Source: Geomobilimonas luticola (GTDB lineage Bacteria; Desulfobacterota; Desulfuromonadia; Geobacterales; Geobacteraceae). Taken from it: a DNA stretch of 64,000 nt. The stretch is taken from NCBI RefSeq assembly GCF_018476905.1, contig NZ_JAHCVK010000001.1, forward strand, positions 682,001 through 746,000, in the 5' to 3' direction. Both the position numbers and the translations under genes were made by a program. Below the pieces are notes generated by a model. It saw only the letters and a program-made list of their open reading frames with translations, did not search any database and was not told the DNA's origin. Below are positions 33,161-41,436 of the stretch, one piece after another. Each line of letters begins with the position of its first letter. The stretch's first letter is position 1.

Positions 33161-34291
33161 ATGGCTATGAGAAAACTGTTCGACGAAACCAGGCTCAACG
33201 GCATGCTGCTGCAGAACCGGCTGGTCCGCTCCGCCACCTGGGAGGGGATGTGCGAGGATGACGGCCGGCCGACGGCGAAGCTCGCCGCCTACTACGGTAC
33301 CCTGGCACGGGGAGGAGTCGGTCTCATCATCACCGGCTACGCCTTTATCCGCCCCGACGGCAAACAGCTTCCCGGCCAGCTCGGCATCCATACGGACAGT
33401 TTCGCCACCGACATGCTCGCCCTTACCGATGCGGTCCATAAGGAGGGGGGGAAGCTCTGTCTCCAGATGGTCCACGTGGGGGGGCAGACGAGCTCCAAGG
33501 CCATCGGCACGCAGCCGGTGGCACCATCGGCAATCAAGGTGGACCAGTATCCGGAGGAACCGGCCGAGCTCTCTTGTGACGACATCGCTGAACTGGTGGC
33601 GCTTTTCGCCGAAGGGGCTTGCCGGGCCAAAGAATACGGCTTCGATGCTGTCCAGCTCCATGCCTCCCATGGCTATCTCATCAACCAGTTCCTCTCCCCC
33701 CTCACCAACCGGCGGACGGATACTTACGGCGGAAGCGTGGAAGACCGCTGCCGTTTCCTCATGGAAGTCTACCGGAGCGTCCGGCGGGCGGTGGGCAAGG
33801 AATTCCCGGTGCTGGTCAAGCTCAACGGTGCCGACAACCTTGCCGGCGGACTCACGCTGGACGACGCGCTGGTGGCGGCCCGCCTCCTGGACGAGGAGGG
33901 GGTCGATGCCATCGAGGTGAGTGGTGGCACCCCCGCCTCCGGTGAGGAGACGCCGGTCCGGCAGGGGATCGAGACCCGGGAGCAGGAGGCCTACAACCTC
34001 TCCCTCGCCTACCGGATCAAGCAGACGGTCTCCTGCCCGGTCATGGTGGTGGGTGGGCTCCGCTCCTACGGGATCGTCGAGGGGATCGTCCGGCGGGAGG
34101 AGGCGGACTACGTCTCCATGGCGCGCCCCTTCATCCGCGAGCCGGGCCTTCCCCGCCGCTGGCAGGGGGGTGACGAATCCCGCGCCCGCTGTATCTCCTG
34201 CAACGGCTGCTTCAAGCCGGGGCTGAAAAGCGGCGGGATTTACTGCGTGGTGGACAAGATCGAGCGGGAGAGCAGGGGAACGTCGCTGTAA
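33161..34291 (+). CDS. NADH:flavin oxidoreductase (Old Yellow Enzyme family)
   Basis: 376 residues from the ATG at 33161 with AGGGGAG 7 bases upstream. The FMN TIM-barrel hallmarks are LFDETRLNGMLLQNRLV, QLHASHGYLINQFLSP and NRRTDTYGGSVEDRCRF. The end has CISCNGCFKPG and a further cysteine (C-x2-C-x2-C-x11-C), close to the Fe-S cluster pattern of 2,4-dienoyl-CoA reductase-like members but with one residue less between the second and third cysteines. It probably reduces activated C=C bonds; the substrate is unknown. It ends overlapping the AEC transporter start. Confidence 0.87.
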   Translation: MAMRKLFDETRLNGMLLQNRLVRSATWEGMCEDDGRPTAKLAAYYGTLARGGVGLIITGYAFIRPDGKQLPGQLGIHTDSFATDMLALTDAVHKEGGKLCLQMVHVGGQTSSKAIGTQPVAPSAIKVDQYPEEPAELSCDDIAELVALFAEGACRAKEYGFDAVQLHASHGYLINQFLSPLTNRRTDTYGGSVEDRCRFLMEVYRSVRRAVGKEFPVLVKLNGADNLAGGLTLDDALVAARLLDEEGVDAIEVSGGTPASGEETPVRQGIETREQEAYNLSLAYRIKQTVSCPVMVVGGLRSYGIVEGIVRREEADYVSMARPFIREPGLPRRWQGGDESRARCISCNGCFKPGLKSGGIYCVVDKIERESRGTSL

Positions 34292-35196
34292 TGGTCAATG
34301 TGATACTGCTCGTCGTCTGTTTCGGTGCCGGCATCTTTCTCCAGAAGACCGGCCGCTTTCCGACAGCCACCCCTGCGGTTCTGAACGGCTTCATCATCCA
34401 CATCTCCCTCCCTGCCCTGGCGCTCCTCCATATCCACCGGCTCCACCTGGATACGTCCCTCCTTTATACCGCGGCCATGGCCTGGTGCCTGTTCGGCGCC
34501 GGCGTTCTCTTTTTCCGGGCTATCGGCAGACTGGCGGGTCTTTCCCGGGGTACCACCGGCGCCCTCATGCTCGTGGGGGGGCTGGGGAACACCTCCTTCG
34601 TCGGGCTTCCCATGATCGAGGCCTACTACGGCAAGGAATTCCTCGGGATCGGGCTCATCGCCGACCAGCTCGGGTCCTTTCTCGTCCTTTCCACCCTCGG
34701 CATCGTGGTGGCGACGGTCTACTCCTCCGGAGATCTCTCCCCCCGCCTTATGGCGCGGAAGATACTCCTCTTCCCTCCGTTCCAGGCGCTGGTCCTCGCC
34801 TTTCTCCTCATCCCTGTCCCCTTTCCCGACTGGCTCCCCCTCATCCTGCAGAAGCTGGGGGACACCCTTACCCCCCTGGCCCTTGCCTCCGTTGGCTTCC
34901 AGCTCCGCCTGAGCCACATCCGGGGGGAGCTCAAGCCCCTCTCCCTCGGTCTCCTCTACAAGCTGGTCCTCGGTCCCGCCCTCCTCACCCTTCTGTTCGT
35001 CGGTCTTTTCGGGGGAAGCGGCACGGTGATGCAGGTCACCCTTTTCGAGGCGGCCATGGCCCCCATGATCACGGCAGGGATCATCGCCGTGGACCACGAC
35101 CTCAATCCCCCCCTCGTCACCCTCATGCTCGGCATCGGCATTCCCCTCTCCTTCGTCACCCTGCCGGTCTGGTGGTGGCTGCTGCGGGGGGTGTAG
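34291..35196 (+). CDS. AEC (auxin efflux carrier) family transporter
   Basis: 301 residues with ten predicted membrane helices. The gene starts within the stop of the oxidoreductase (TAATG). The motif GGLGNTSFVGLPMIEAYYG is typical of the AEC/YfdV family, and ITAGIIAVDHDLNPPLVTLMLG is its C-terminal counterpart. These carriers move organic acids or malonate-like anions; the substrate is not predictable. Coupling to the oxidoreductase suggests a shared substrate. Confidence 0.88.
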   Translation: MVNVILLVVCFGAGIFLQKTGRFPTATPAVLNGFIIHISLPALALLHIHRLHLDTSLLYTAAMAWCLFGAGVLFFRAIGRLAGLSRGTTGALMLVGGLGNTSFVGLPMIEAYYGKEFLGIGLIADQLGSFLVLSTLGIVVATVYSSGDLSPRLMARKILLFPPFQALVLAFLLIPVPFPDWLPLILQKLGDTLTPLALASVGFQLRLSHIRGELKPLSLGLLYKLVLGPALLTLLFVGLFGGSGTVMQVTLFEAAMAPMITAGIIAVDHDLNPPLVTLMLGIGIPLSFVTLPVWWWLLRGV

Positions 35197-35210
35197 CGGG
35201 ACAACGAAAA

Positions 35211-35231
35211 AGCCCTCCGAAGTGGAGGGCT
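35211..35231 (-). terminator. Hairpin terminator between AEC and prfC genes
   Basis: AGCCCTCC/GGAGGGCT with a 5-base loop. The minus-strand side is followed by a T-run (five), so it fits best as a prfC-side terminator though 150 bases from the stop. It could also act as a weak terminator for the AEC gene. Confidence 0.6.
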
Positions 35232-35239
35232 TAAACGGC

Positions 35240-35300
35240 AATTGAACGCGGATGACGCGGATCAAGACGGATTAACGCTGAAACTGATACAGCGGAAATC
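35240..35300. repeat. Degenerate CGGAT-type intergenic repeat
   Basis: ACGCGGATGACGCGGATCAA and AGACGGATTAACGCTG, then AGCGGAAATCTGC, resemble the motif run at 20275-20335. No open frame is present. The rest of the gap to 35381 shows nothing I can name. Confidence 0.35.
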
Positions 35301-35381
35301 TGCAGGACAACTTTTCGGGTTAACCTCTGAAGGTTCAACACCGCGTATATCTGCGTTTAAATGTCCTGAAGAACTGTTTCC

Positions 35382-36965
35382 CTAATTATGCTCACGTGTG
35401 GCGTGGAACTGCAGCTCCTTCCAGTTGTCCATGGTATTGTCCAGCCGCCACTGGCTCCCCGCCAGGTAGGCGAGGTTCCCTTCCCCGTCCCGGTAAAGGT
35501 TCATGGCTTCTCTCTTTTCGAACTCCTCCAGCTTCTTCTTCTCGCCGGTTACCCAGCGGGCGGTGACGTAGCTGACCGGCTCGTAGGTGGCCTTCACGTT
35601 GTATTCGTGCTCCAGGCGGTGCATGACCACGTCGAACTGGAGGAGCCCCACGGCGCCTACTATCCAGTCGCTCCCCATGAGGGGGCGGAAGACCTGGGTG
35701 GTCCCCTCTTCGGCCAGTTGGACGAGCCCCTTCTCCAAGGCCTTTGATTTCATCGGGTCGAGGAGCCGTACCTTGCGGAAGTGCTCCGGCGCGAAGTTGG
35801 GGATGCCGGTGTACTTCAACTCCTCACCCTGGGTAAAGGTGTCGCCGATCTTGATGGTGCCGTGGTTGTGGATGCCGATGATGTCGCCGGGGTAGGCCTC
35901 GTCCACGTTGGTCCGGTCCTGGGCCATGAATATGGTGGCGTTGGCGATCTGCACCTCCCGGCCGAGGCGGTTGTGCCGGACCTTCATGCCGCGGGTGAAC
36001 TTCCCGGAGCAGATCCGGAAGAAGGCGATCCGGTCGCGGTGGGCCGGGTCCATGTTCGCCTGGATCTTGAAGGTGAAGCCGGAGAACGGTTCTTCGTAAG
36101 GGGAAACGACCCGGCTCTCGGTCTCACGGGGAAGCGGCGCCGGAGCATGCTCGATGAAGGTGTCCAGGAGTTGCTGCACGCCGAAGGTGTTGATGGCGCT
36201 GCCGAAGAAGACCGGTGTCTGCAGACCTGCCAGGTACGCCTCCTGCTCGAAGGGGTGGGCCGCCCCCTCCAGAAGTTCCACGTCGTTCCGGAGCTCCTCC
36301 ACCTGGGAGCCCAGAAGCTCGTCGAGGCGCGGGTCGTCCAGTCCCTTCACCGTCTCGATCTGGCCGGTCCCGCGGTCGGCCGCCGGATCGAAGAAGGTCA
36401 GTTCCTTGCTGTAGAGGTGGTAAGTGCCGCGGAATCGCTTTCCCATCCCCACCGGCCAGGTCATGGGGGCGCACTGGATGTTGAGGGTGCTCTCGATGTC
36501 GTCCAGGAGATCGAGGGGCTCGCGCCCTTCCCGGTCCAGCTTGTTGATGAAGGTCATGATCGGGGTGTGGCGGAGCCGGCAGACCTCCAGGAGCTTCTTG
36601 GTCTGGCTTTCAACCCCCTTCACCGAGTCGATGACCATGAGGACCGAGTCGACGGCGGTGAGGGTGCGGTAGGTGTCTTCGGAGAAGTCGTTGTGACCAG
36701 GGGTGTCCAGGAGATTGATCTCGTAATCCCGGTAGGTGAACTTCATGACCGACGAGGTGACGGAGATGCCCCGCTGTTTTTCCATCTCCATCCAGTCGGA
36801 GGTGGCGTGGCGGGCCGCCTTGCGAGCCCGGACCTCGCCGGCCTGCTGGATGGCTCCGCCGAACAGGAGGAGTTTTTCGGTGATGGTGGTCTTACCCGCG
36901 TCCGGGTGGCTGATGATGGCGAAGGTGCGCCGGCGGTCGATTTCCTGCTGGTTGTGCTTGATCAC
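35382..36965 (-). CDS. prfC: Peptide chain release factor 3
   Basis: 527 residues from the GTG at 36965 ([19 protein letters not shown]), the normal RF3 length; the longer open frame to 37148 has no coding character. GTPase motifs: SHPDAGKTT (G1), RGISVTSS (G2), DTPGH (G3), NKLD (G4). RF3 removes RF1 and RF2 from the ribosome after peptide release. The gene is alone on the minus strand. Confidence 0.96.
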   Translation of the reverse strand: MIKHNQQEIDRRRTFAIISHPDAGKTTITEKLLLFGGAIQQAGEVRARKAARHATSDWMEMEKQRGISVTSSVMKFTYRDYEINLLDTPGHNDFSEDTYRTLTAVDSVLMVIDSVKGVESQTKKLLEVCRLRHTPIMTFINKLDREGREPLDLLDDIESTLNIQCAPMTWPVGMGKRFRGTYHLYSKELTFFDPAADRGTGQIETVKGLDDPRLDELLGSQVEELRNDVELLEGAAHPFEQEAYLAGLQTPVFFGSAINTFGVQQLLDTFIEHAPAPLPRETESRVVSPYEEPFSGFTFKIQANMDPAHRDRIAFFRICSGKFTRGMKVRHNRLGREVQIANATIFMAQDRTNVDEAYPGDIIGIHNHGTIKIGDTFTQGEELKYTGIPNFAPEHFRKVRLLDPMKSKALEKGLVQLAEEGTTQVFRPLMGSDWIVGAVGLLQFDVVMHRLEHEYNVKATYEPVSYVTARWVTGEKKKLEEFEKREAMNLYRDGEGNLAYLAGSQWRLDNTMDNWKELQFHATREHN

Positions 36966-37301
36966 TGCTCTGCTCCATTTATTTCGTTTGAATCGTAAAG
37001 AGTGTGTGAAGGGCGAGCGCCCCGTTCCGCTCAGAGTCCCCTCGACTGCCGCTGTACGGCTTATTTCGCGCCGGCCATTCGGCCGGCTCTGCTCAATTTC
37101 GCCTACATTGGCTGGCTCTCGGGCACATTCGCTCCACGAGGCACTCACCCTTCATGATGTAGAAGACACAAGAACGGCGAAGAGGAGGTCTTCGCCGTGA
37201 GAGAAATAATGACACGGGGGGGGCAAAATCGCAACAGAAAACTGCCGTTTGCCCGAGAGAAACCCCTTTCATTTTTTTGCCCCGAAATGGTACATTTTCT
37301 C
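36966..37301. other. Non-coding interval between divergent prfC and tatD
   Basis: The 336 bases have open frames on both strands that do not look coding (short, odd composition). The main structure is a perfect hairpin at 37174-37198. Otherwise no clear -35/-10 pair or repeat is seen. Confidence 0.5.
37174..37198 (+). other. Perfect hairpin with GGAGG loop upstream of tatD
   Basis: ACGGCGAAGA/TCTTCGCCGT form a 10-bp perfect stem whose 5-base loop is GGAGG, a Shine-Dalgarno sequence. A GTG begins at 37197, in frame with tatD. This could be a translational control element for an N-terminally extended tatD, or a remnant terminator without a U-run. Confidence 0.4.
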
Positions 37302-38060
37302 ATGTTCATCGACACCCACTGTCATCTCGACGACCCCTCTCTTCGTAACCGTCTCGGGAATGTCCTGGCTGCAGCGGCCGCAGCAGGGGTGGAGCGCTTC
37401 GTCGTGCCGGGGGTGGCGCCGGAGGGATGGGACGACATCATGACGCTTGCCGCCGGTGATTCCCGCATCCTTGCGTCTCCCGGCATCCATCCGATGCATG
37501 CGGAGCGATGCAGTGACGGGGAGCTGCACCAGTTGGAGACGCTTGCCTGCAAGGCTGTCGCAATCGGCGAGATCGGTCTCGACTACACGTACGATGTATC
37601 ACGGGACGCCCAGCAGCGGGCATTCCGTGCCCAGCTCCGGCTGGCAATCCGTCACGGACTGCCGGTGCTGATCCATTGCCGTCGGGCCTTTCAGGACCTG
37701 CTTCGTATCCTGCGGGAAGAGGGGGCCGGGCGGGTCGGGGGGGTGATGCACGCCTTTTCCGGCAGTCCGGAAATCGCCGCAGAGTGCATTGGTCTCGGCT
37801 TCCTCATCTCCATTGCCGGGACGGTCACCTACGGGAATGCCGTCCGGCCGGTCGAGGTGGTACGCAGGACTCCCCTTGACCATCTTGTCCTGGAGACCGA
37901 TGCCCCGGACATGACGCCGGAGCCGCATCGGGGGCGGCCCAATGAGCCGGCCTTTCTCCCGGAGACCGCGAGGAGGGTGGCGGAGATCAAGGGGGTCCCC
38001 CTTGGGGAGGTGGCGGCGGTGACGACCGCCAATGCCCGGAAGGTGTTTAAGCTGCAATAG
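37302..38060 (+). CDS. tatD: TatD family deoxyribonuclease/hydrolase
   Basis: 252 residues from MFIDTHCHLDDP, the usual TatD N-terminus; ATG 37287 and GTG 37197 are longer in-frame options. Metal ligands: DTHCH, GEIGLDYT, LIHCRRAF and late LETDAPDM. These are Mg-dependent 3'-5' exonucleases or D-aminoacyl-tRNA-deacylase-like enzymes. It is followed by tcdA 65 bases downstream. Confidence 0.93.
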   Translation: MFIDTHCHLDDPSLRNRLGNVLAAAAAAGVERFVVPGVAPEGWDDIMTLAAGDSRILASPGIHPMHAERCSDGELHQLETLACKAVAIGEIGLDYTYDVSRDAQQRAFRAQLRLAIRHGLPVLIHCRRAFQDLLRILREEGAGRVGGVMHAFSGSPEIAAECIGLGFLISIAGTVTYGNAVRPVEVVRRTPLDHLVLETDAPDMTPEPHRGRPNEPAFLPETARRVAEIKGVPLGEVAAVTTANARKVFKLQ

Positions 38061-38125
38061 TACGGCGACCATTACATTTCTCAACATTGGGGCGGCAAGC
38101 AGCGCCCCTGCAAAAGGTTTCGATC

Positions 38126-38905
38126 ATGTCCAATCTGCATCGTTTTTCCCGCACTGAAATTCTCATCGGCCCCGAGGGGCTGGAAAAGCTGAAGAATTCC
38201 ACCGTTGCCCTGTTCGGCCTGGGGGGGGTGGGGAGCTATGCCGCCGAGGCCCTCTGCCGTGCGGGGGTCGGCCGGCTCGTCCTCGTCGATTTCGACGATA
38301 TCTGTCTCACCAACGTGAACCGCCAGCTCCATGCCATGGACGGCACCGTCGGGCACCCCAAGGTCCAGGTCATGGCGGAGCGCCTGCGCCGCATCAACCC
38401 GGCTGCCGAGATCATTCCCCACCGGGAGTTCTACAGTGGGGAAAGCAGCGACCTGCTTCTGGCGGACCACTACGACTACGTCCTCGATGCCATCGATCAC
38501 TTCACCAGCAAGATCCACCTCATCACAAGCTGCCGACGGCGGGGGATCTCCATCGTCTCCAGCATGGGGGCGGCCATGAAACTGGACCCGACCCTGGTGC
38601 GGGTGGGGGACATCGCCGAAACGAGCAAGTGCCGGATGGCCCGGTCGGTGCGGAAACTGCTGCGCAAGGAAGGGGTCGAACGGGGGGTGAAGGTGGTCTA
38701 TTCCCTGGAGGAGTTCCGGGCGCCGAAGATGCAAGATGCCGGCTGCAAGGGAGACTGCATCTGTCCCAACAAGGACGACCAGCGTTTTTCCTGCGAACAC
38801 CGGCGGGTCATCCTCGGGAGCATCTCCTTTATTCCCTCCATCTTCGGTCTTACCATGGCCGGAGTGGCAGTCAATGACCTTCTGGCGGAGGTCAAAAATA
38901 AATAA
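38126..38905 (+). CDS. tcdA: tRNA threonylcarbamoyladenosine dehydratase
   Basis: 259 residues from MSNLHRFSRTEILIG, with AAAGG upstream. The E1-like ThiF/MoeB nucleotide-binding motif is GLGGVGSYAAEAL, followed by VLVDFDDICLTNVNRQ and the dehydratase signature region ADHYDYVLDAIDH. Cysteines in KGDCICPN may bind iron-sulfur or act in the sulfur-relay CsdL group. The enzyme cyclises t6A to ct6A in tRNAs reading ANN codons. Same strand as tatD, gap 65 bases. Confidence 0.9.
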   Translation: MSNLHRFSRTEILIGPEGLEKLKNSTVALFGLGGVGSYAAEALCRAGVGRLVLVDFDDICLTNVNRQLHAMDGTVGHPKVQVMAERLRRINPAAEIIPHREFYSGESSDLLLADHYDYVLDAIDHFTSKIHLITSCRRRGISIVSSMGAAMKLDPTLVRVGDIAETSKCRMARSVRKLLRKEGVERGVKVVYSLEEFRAPKMQDAGCKGDCICPNKDDQRFSCEHRRVILGSISFIPSIFGLTMAGVAVNDLLAEVKNK

Positions 38906-38913
38906 TCCCGCCG

Positions 38914-38941
38914 TTGACCCTGTTTTATTTTCCGATACACT
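38914..38941 (+). promoter_or_regulatory. Putative promoter of the ferritin-like gene
   Basis: TTGACC, 16 bases, TACACT; predicted start is about 40 bases before the ATG at 38988, which has GGGGAGGAA upstream. Confidence 0.4.
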
Positions 38942-38987
38942 TTTTACAAAATCGGAGTGTTATTAATTATGCGGGGAGGAACGGATC

Positions 38988-39485
38988 ATGGGAAAAGAAT
39001 ACACGATGCAGGAGGCGCTTAAGCTGGCCATTCAGGGAGAGAAGGACAGCATGGATTTTTATCGCCGTGCTGGTGCGGCCACCAAAAATGAGCGGGCAAA
39101 AAAGGTCTTCGACCTTCTGGCCAACGAAGAGGTCGGCCATCTGAAGGCGTTCTTCGACCATTACAAGGGGAGCGAGTTCGGTGACCTGAAGAGCTACATG
39201 GAGTCCCCTCCCGACAAGAAGTCGGCCACCTACCTGGCTCTGGAGAAGGCTATTGACGAGAACGTTCACGAGCAGAAGGCACTGGAGATCGCCCTCAAGG
39301 AAGAGAAAGCGTGCATCGACCAGTACTCCATCCTGGTCAAGGACATCATCGATCCGCTGGTCCGCAAGGTGTTCGAGCAGGTGATCAAGGAGACCCAGAA
39401 CCACTACGACATGATCGAAGACGAGTATATGCATGTGATGAAGATGGTGGACAAGTCCGATCAGGACATCTACGTGAGGGAATAA
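38988..39485 (+). CDS. Ferritin-like (rubrerythrin-type) di-iron protein
   Basis: 165 residues forming a four-helix bundle. The di-iron ligand pattern is QGEKDSMDFY, ANEEVGHLKAF (ExxH) and, after a gap, KEEKACIDQY and ETQNHYDMIEDEY (ExxH). The C-terminal rubredoxin domain of classical rubrerythrin is missing. Such proteins reduce peroxide or store iron. The stop overlaps the start of the monohaem cytochrome (TAATG), which is a possible electron donor. Confidence 0.9.
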   Translation: MGKEYTMQEALKLAIQGEKDSMDFYRRAGAATKNERAKKVFDLLANEEVGHLKAFFDHYKGSEFGDLKSYMESPPDKKSATYLALEKAIDENVHEQKALEIALKEEKACIDQYSILVKDIIDPLVRKVFEQVIKETQNHYDMIEDEYMHVMKMVDKSDQDIYVRE

Positions 39486-39805
39486 TGGGTCGCGTGAGTC
39501 ATATACTGGGTCCTGTGGCGATGCTGCTTGCGGTCCTCGCCGGAACGGTCGCTGCCGAGGACGTACGGGGAGTGAAGCTGCGCCAGCAGGAGTTGAAAGT
39601 GATCGAGGAGAAGTGCCTCGTCTGTCATAACCGGCAGCGGATCGATGCGGCTGCTGCTGAGAAGAGGGACATGGACAAGATCCTGCGCCGGATGGAGCAG
39701 AAGGGGGTCCTCCTTACCGAGCAGGAGCGGCAGGTGATGGGCCATTTCAAGGGGCAGAAGGTGTTCAGTCCCCCTTCCGGCGGAGATAAGCCGGTTGCCA
39801 AGTAG
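39485..39805 (+). CDS. Monohaem c-type cytochrome
   Basis: 106 residues. A signal peptide (VSHILGPVAMLLAVLAGTVAA) precedes one haem motif, CLVCH, and a short helical tail (DMDKILRRMEQKGVLLTEQE) ending in a Pro/Gly/Lys-rich stretch. The fold is class I-like but lacks an evident distal methionine loop of normal length. It is translationally coupled to the ferritin-like gene and ends before a strong terminator. One is cytoplasmic and the other periplasmic, so any link is genetic rather than physical. Confidence 0.85.
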   Translation: MGRVSHILGPVAMLLAVLAGTVAAEDVRGVKLRQQELKVIEEKCLVCHNRQRIDAAAAEKRDMDKILRRMEQKGVLLTEQERQVMGHFKGQKVFSPPSGGDKPVAK

Positions 39806-39829
39806 TCGTCGCAGCCATCGGAAAATTGA

Positions 39830-39862
39830 GGGCGGTCGGGAATTTCCCGGCCGCCCTTTTTC
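39830..39862 (+). terminator. Strong Rho-independent terminator
   Basis: GGGCGGTCGGGAA pairs with TTCCCGGCCGCCC (one G-T pair) and is followed by six T residues; 24 bases after the cytochrome stop. Confidence 0.9.
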
Positions 39863-39875
39863 GTGGGAACATTTC

Positions 39876-40253
39876 CTAGCGCATGGCAGTCAAGGTGAGT
39901 CCGTTCCCGTCGGCGGTGACACGGCAGGCGGAGAAACCCAGCCGCTTCAGGCGAAAAAGGAGAAAGGGTGCAGCCAGGGGAAGCGCACCGGGGAAAAGGA
40001 GGGAAAGCTTGCCGGCGTCATTCAGGGCGTCGCTGGGGTTGGCAAGCAGCCAGGACAGTTCCACTGCCGACACCGGCCGGGGGGACGGGAACGGATTGCC
40101 CGTTTGGCCGGGTGAAGGGGGTTCGGAGAGAAATTGCCCGGGAACCAGGGCATGGCGGATAATGAGCAACGAAAAATGGAGCCTGGCAAAAAAGGACATG
40201 GCTCGTACTCTAGCATGTTGGACAGGAAGGCTCAAGCTTTCGCGGATTGCCAT
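39876..40253 (-). CDS. Hypothetical protein
   Basis: 125 residues from the ATG at 40253, preceded by GAAGAAAGGGG. An ATG at 40199 is an alternative. There is no signal or haem motif; the C-terminus is basic with an alternating hydrophobic pattern (LLFRLKRLGFSACRVTADGN). It is divergent from the methyltransferase gene with 42 bases between. The opposite frame (39883-40299) lacks coding character. I do not know the family. Confidence 0.5.
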   Translation of the reverse strand: MAIRESLSLPVQHARVRAMSFFARLHFSLLIIRHALVPGQFLSEPPSPGQTGNPFPSPRPVSAVELSWLLANPSDALNDAGKLSLLFPGALPLAAPFLLFRLKRLGFSACRVTADGNGLTLTAMR

Positions 40254-40295
40254 TTTCCCCTTTCTTCGGGCACCGATTGTGGCTACAATCCCGGC

Positions 40296-41369
40296 ATGAG
40301 TCACCCCTCGCTCCCGTACACCCCGTCGTTCGATGATGCTGCTGTCCAGTCCGGATTGCAGCAGTTGCTGGTTCCCGGCCCGCTCCGTGACGATGACCTG
40401 GAACGACGCAGTATCCGCTTGACCGGAATGTTCAGCCTGTATGCCACCTTTTCTCCCCACGGACTATGGGCGCCCGGGCTTGTTCTGACCCACGGAATGC
40501 GGAGTCTCGCCGAGCAGTGTCTTCCTGTGGCGGAGATAGTGCGTTCCCTTGAACGGATGATTGTACGGTCTTTGCGGGTTTCACCGGTGCTGGCGGGGTC
40601 TGTCATCCGCAATGCGGCCACCTGGCTCGATCTTCTCGACCAGCTTCAGCCGCTTGTCCGTCACCCCGACCCGGGCCGGCTCCTGCGGGAACTCATGGCT
40701 GATGACGGGAAGCGCCGCCGTTTTCTCTGGCGGATATTCCTTCCTCCCCGCTACGGGTGCGACTTCGACCGCTACCCCGCGCAAGGGGCGGTTCTCCGGA
40801 ACTGGCTCTCCAGGAACCGGCTCTCTGCCGGCAGCGTGGTGCGGTGCCTGGATGCCGCCTGTGGCACCGGTGAAGGGACGTACGAGCTTGCACGGATTGT
40901 CCACGAAGCGGTTGCCGGGTGGGGGGGCTGGCGGGTCGACGGTACGACACTGGAGCCGCTGGAGCTCTTTTCCGCCGCCCATGGCTACTTTCCCCATGAT
41001 CCGGAACGGCAGGCGGCATTTCGTTCCCGGGTGGCGCCTCTCCTGACCGCTGTTCCGGCGAAGCGCCTCTCCTTCAGGCAGGGGGACCTGACGCTCCCTG
41101 CTCCCGCCACTGGCCACGGTTACAGGATCATCGTCTGCAATGGCGTGCTGGGGGGACCGCTTCTTCACGAAAAACGGCAACTGACGGAGGGGGTGGCCAA
41201 CCTCGTGGCACTGCTCGAACCGGGCGGCATACTGCTGGCTGCCGACCGGTTCCACGGCGGATGGAAGAAGCGGGTTTCCCACAACGATCTCCGGGACCTT
41301 CTGGTGGGAGGCGGTCTGCAACCCCTTGCCGTAGAGGACGGGGTTGCCGGGGTAAGGCCCTTGGCGTGA
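40296..41369 (+). CDS. Class I methyltransferase-fold protein with N-terminal helical domain
   Basis: 357 residues from MSHPSLPYTPSFDD; no strong Shine-Dalgarno sequence is present. Residues about 1-175 are a helical domain (LTGMFSLYATF...). The SAM-binding motif is CLDAACGTGEGTYELA at about residue 184, followed by VDGTTLEPLELFSAAHGYFP, a CheR-like arrangement, and the motif IIVCNGVLGGPLL. The end (LEPGGILLAADRFHGGWKK) fits the family. The substrate is unknown; chemotaxis receptor methylation is unlikely because the CheR N-terminal domain and pentapeptide contacts are not seen. Confidence 0.75.
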   Translation: MSHPSLPYTPSFDDAAVQSGLQQLLVPGPLRDDDLERRSIRLTGMFSLYATFSPHGLWAPGLVLTHGMRSLAEQCLPVAEIVRSLERMIVRSLRVSPVLAGSVIRNAATWLDLLDQLQPLVRHPDPGRLLRELMADDGKRRRFLWRIFLPPRYGCDFDRYPAQGAVLRNWLSRNRLSAGSVVRCLDAACGTGEGTYELARIVHEAVAGWGGWRVDGTTLEPLELFSAAHGYFPHDPERQAAFRSRVAPLLTAVPAKRLSFRQGDLTLPAPATGHGYRIIVCNGVLGGPLLHEKRQLTEGVANLVALLEPGGILLAADRFHGGWKKRVSHNDLRDLLVGGGLQPLAVEDGVAGVRPLA

Positions 41370-41373
41370 AATG

Positions 41374-41406
41374 AAAAAGCGCAGCCGGGCGTTGCCGGTT
41401 GCGCTT
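41374..41406 (-). terminator. Shared terminator of fabH and the methyltransferase gene
   Basis: AAGCGC-AG-CCGG pairs with CCGG-TT-GCGCTT. The minus-strand side is followed by a T-run, fitting fabH. It could work in both directions for the convergent genes. Confidence 0.75.
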
Positions 41407-41436
41407 GTTATTGCGGAAATGCGCTGGGGTCGGAAG

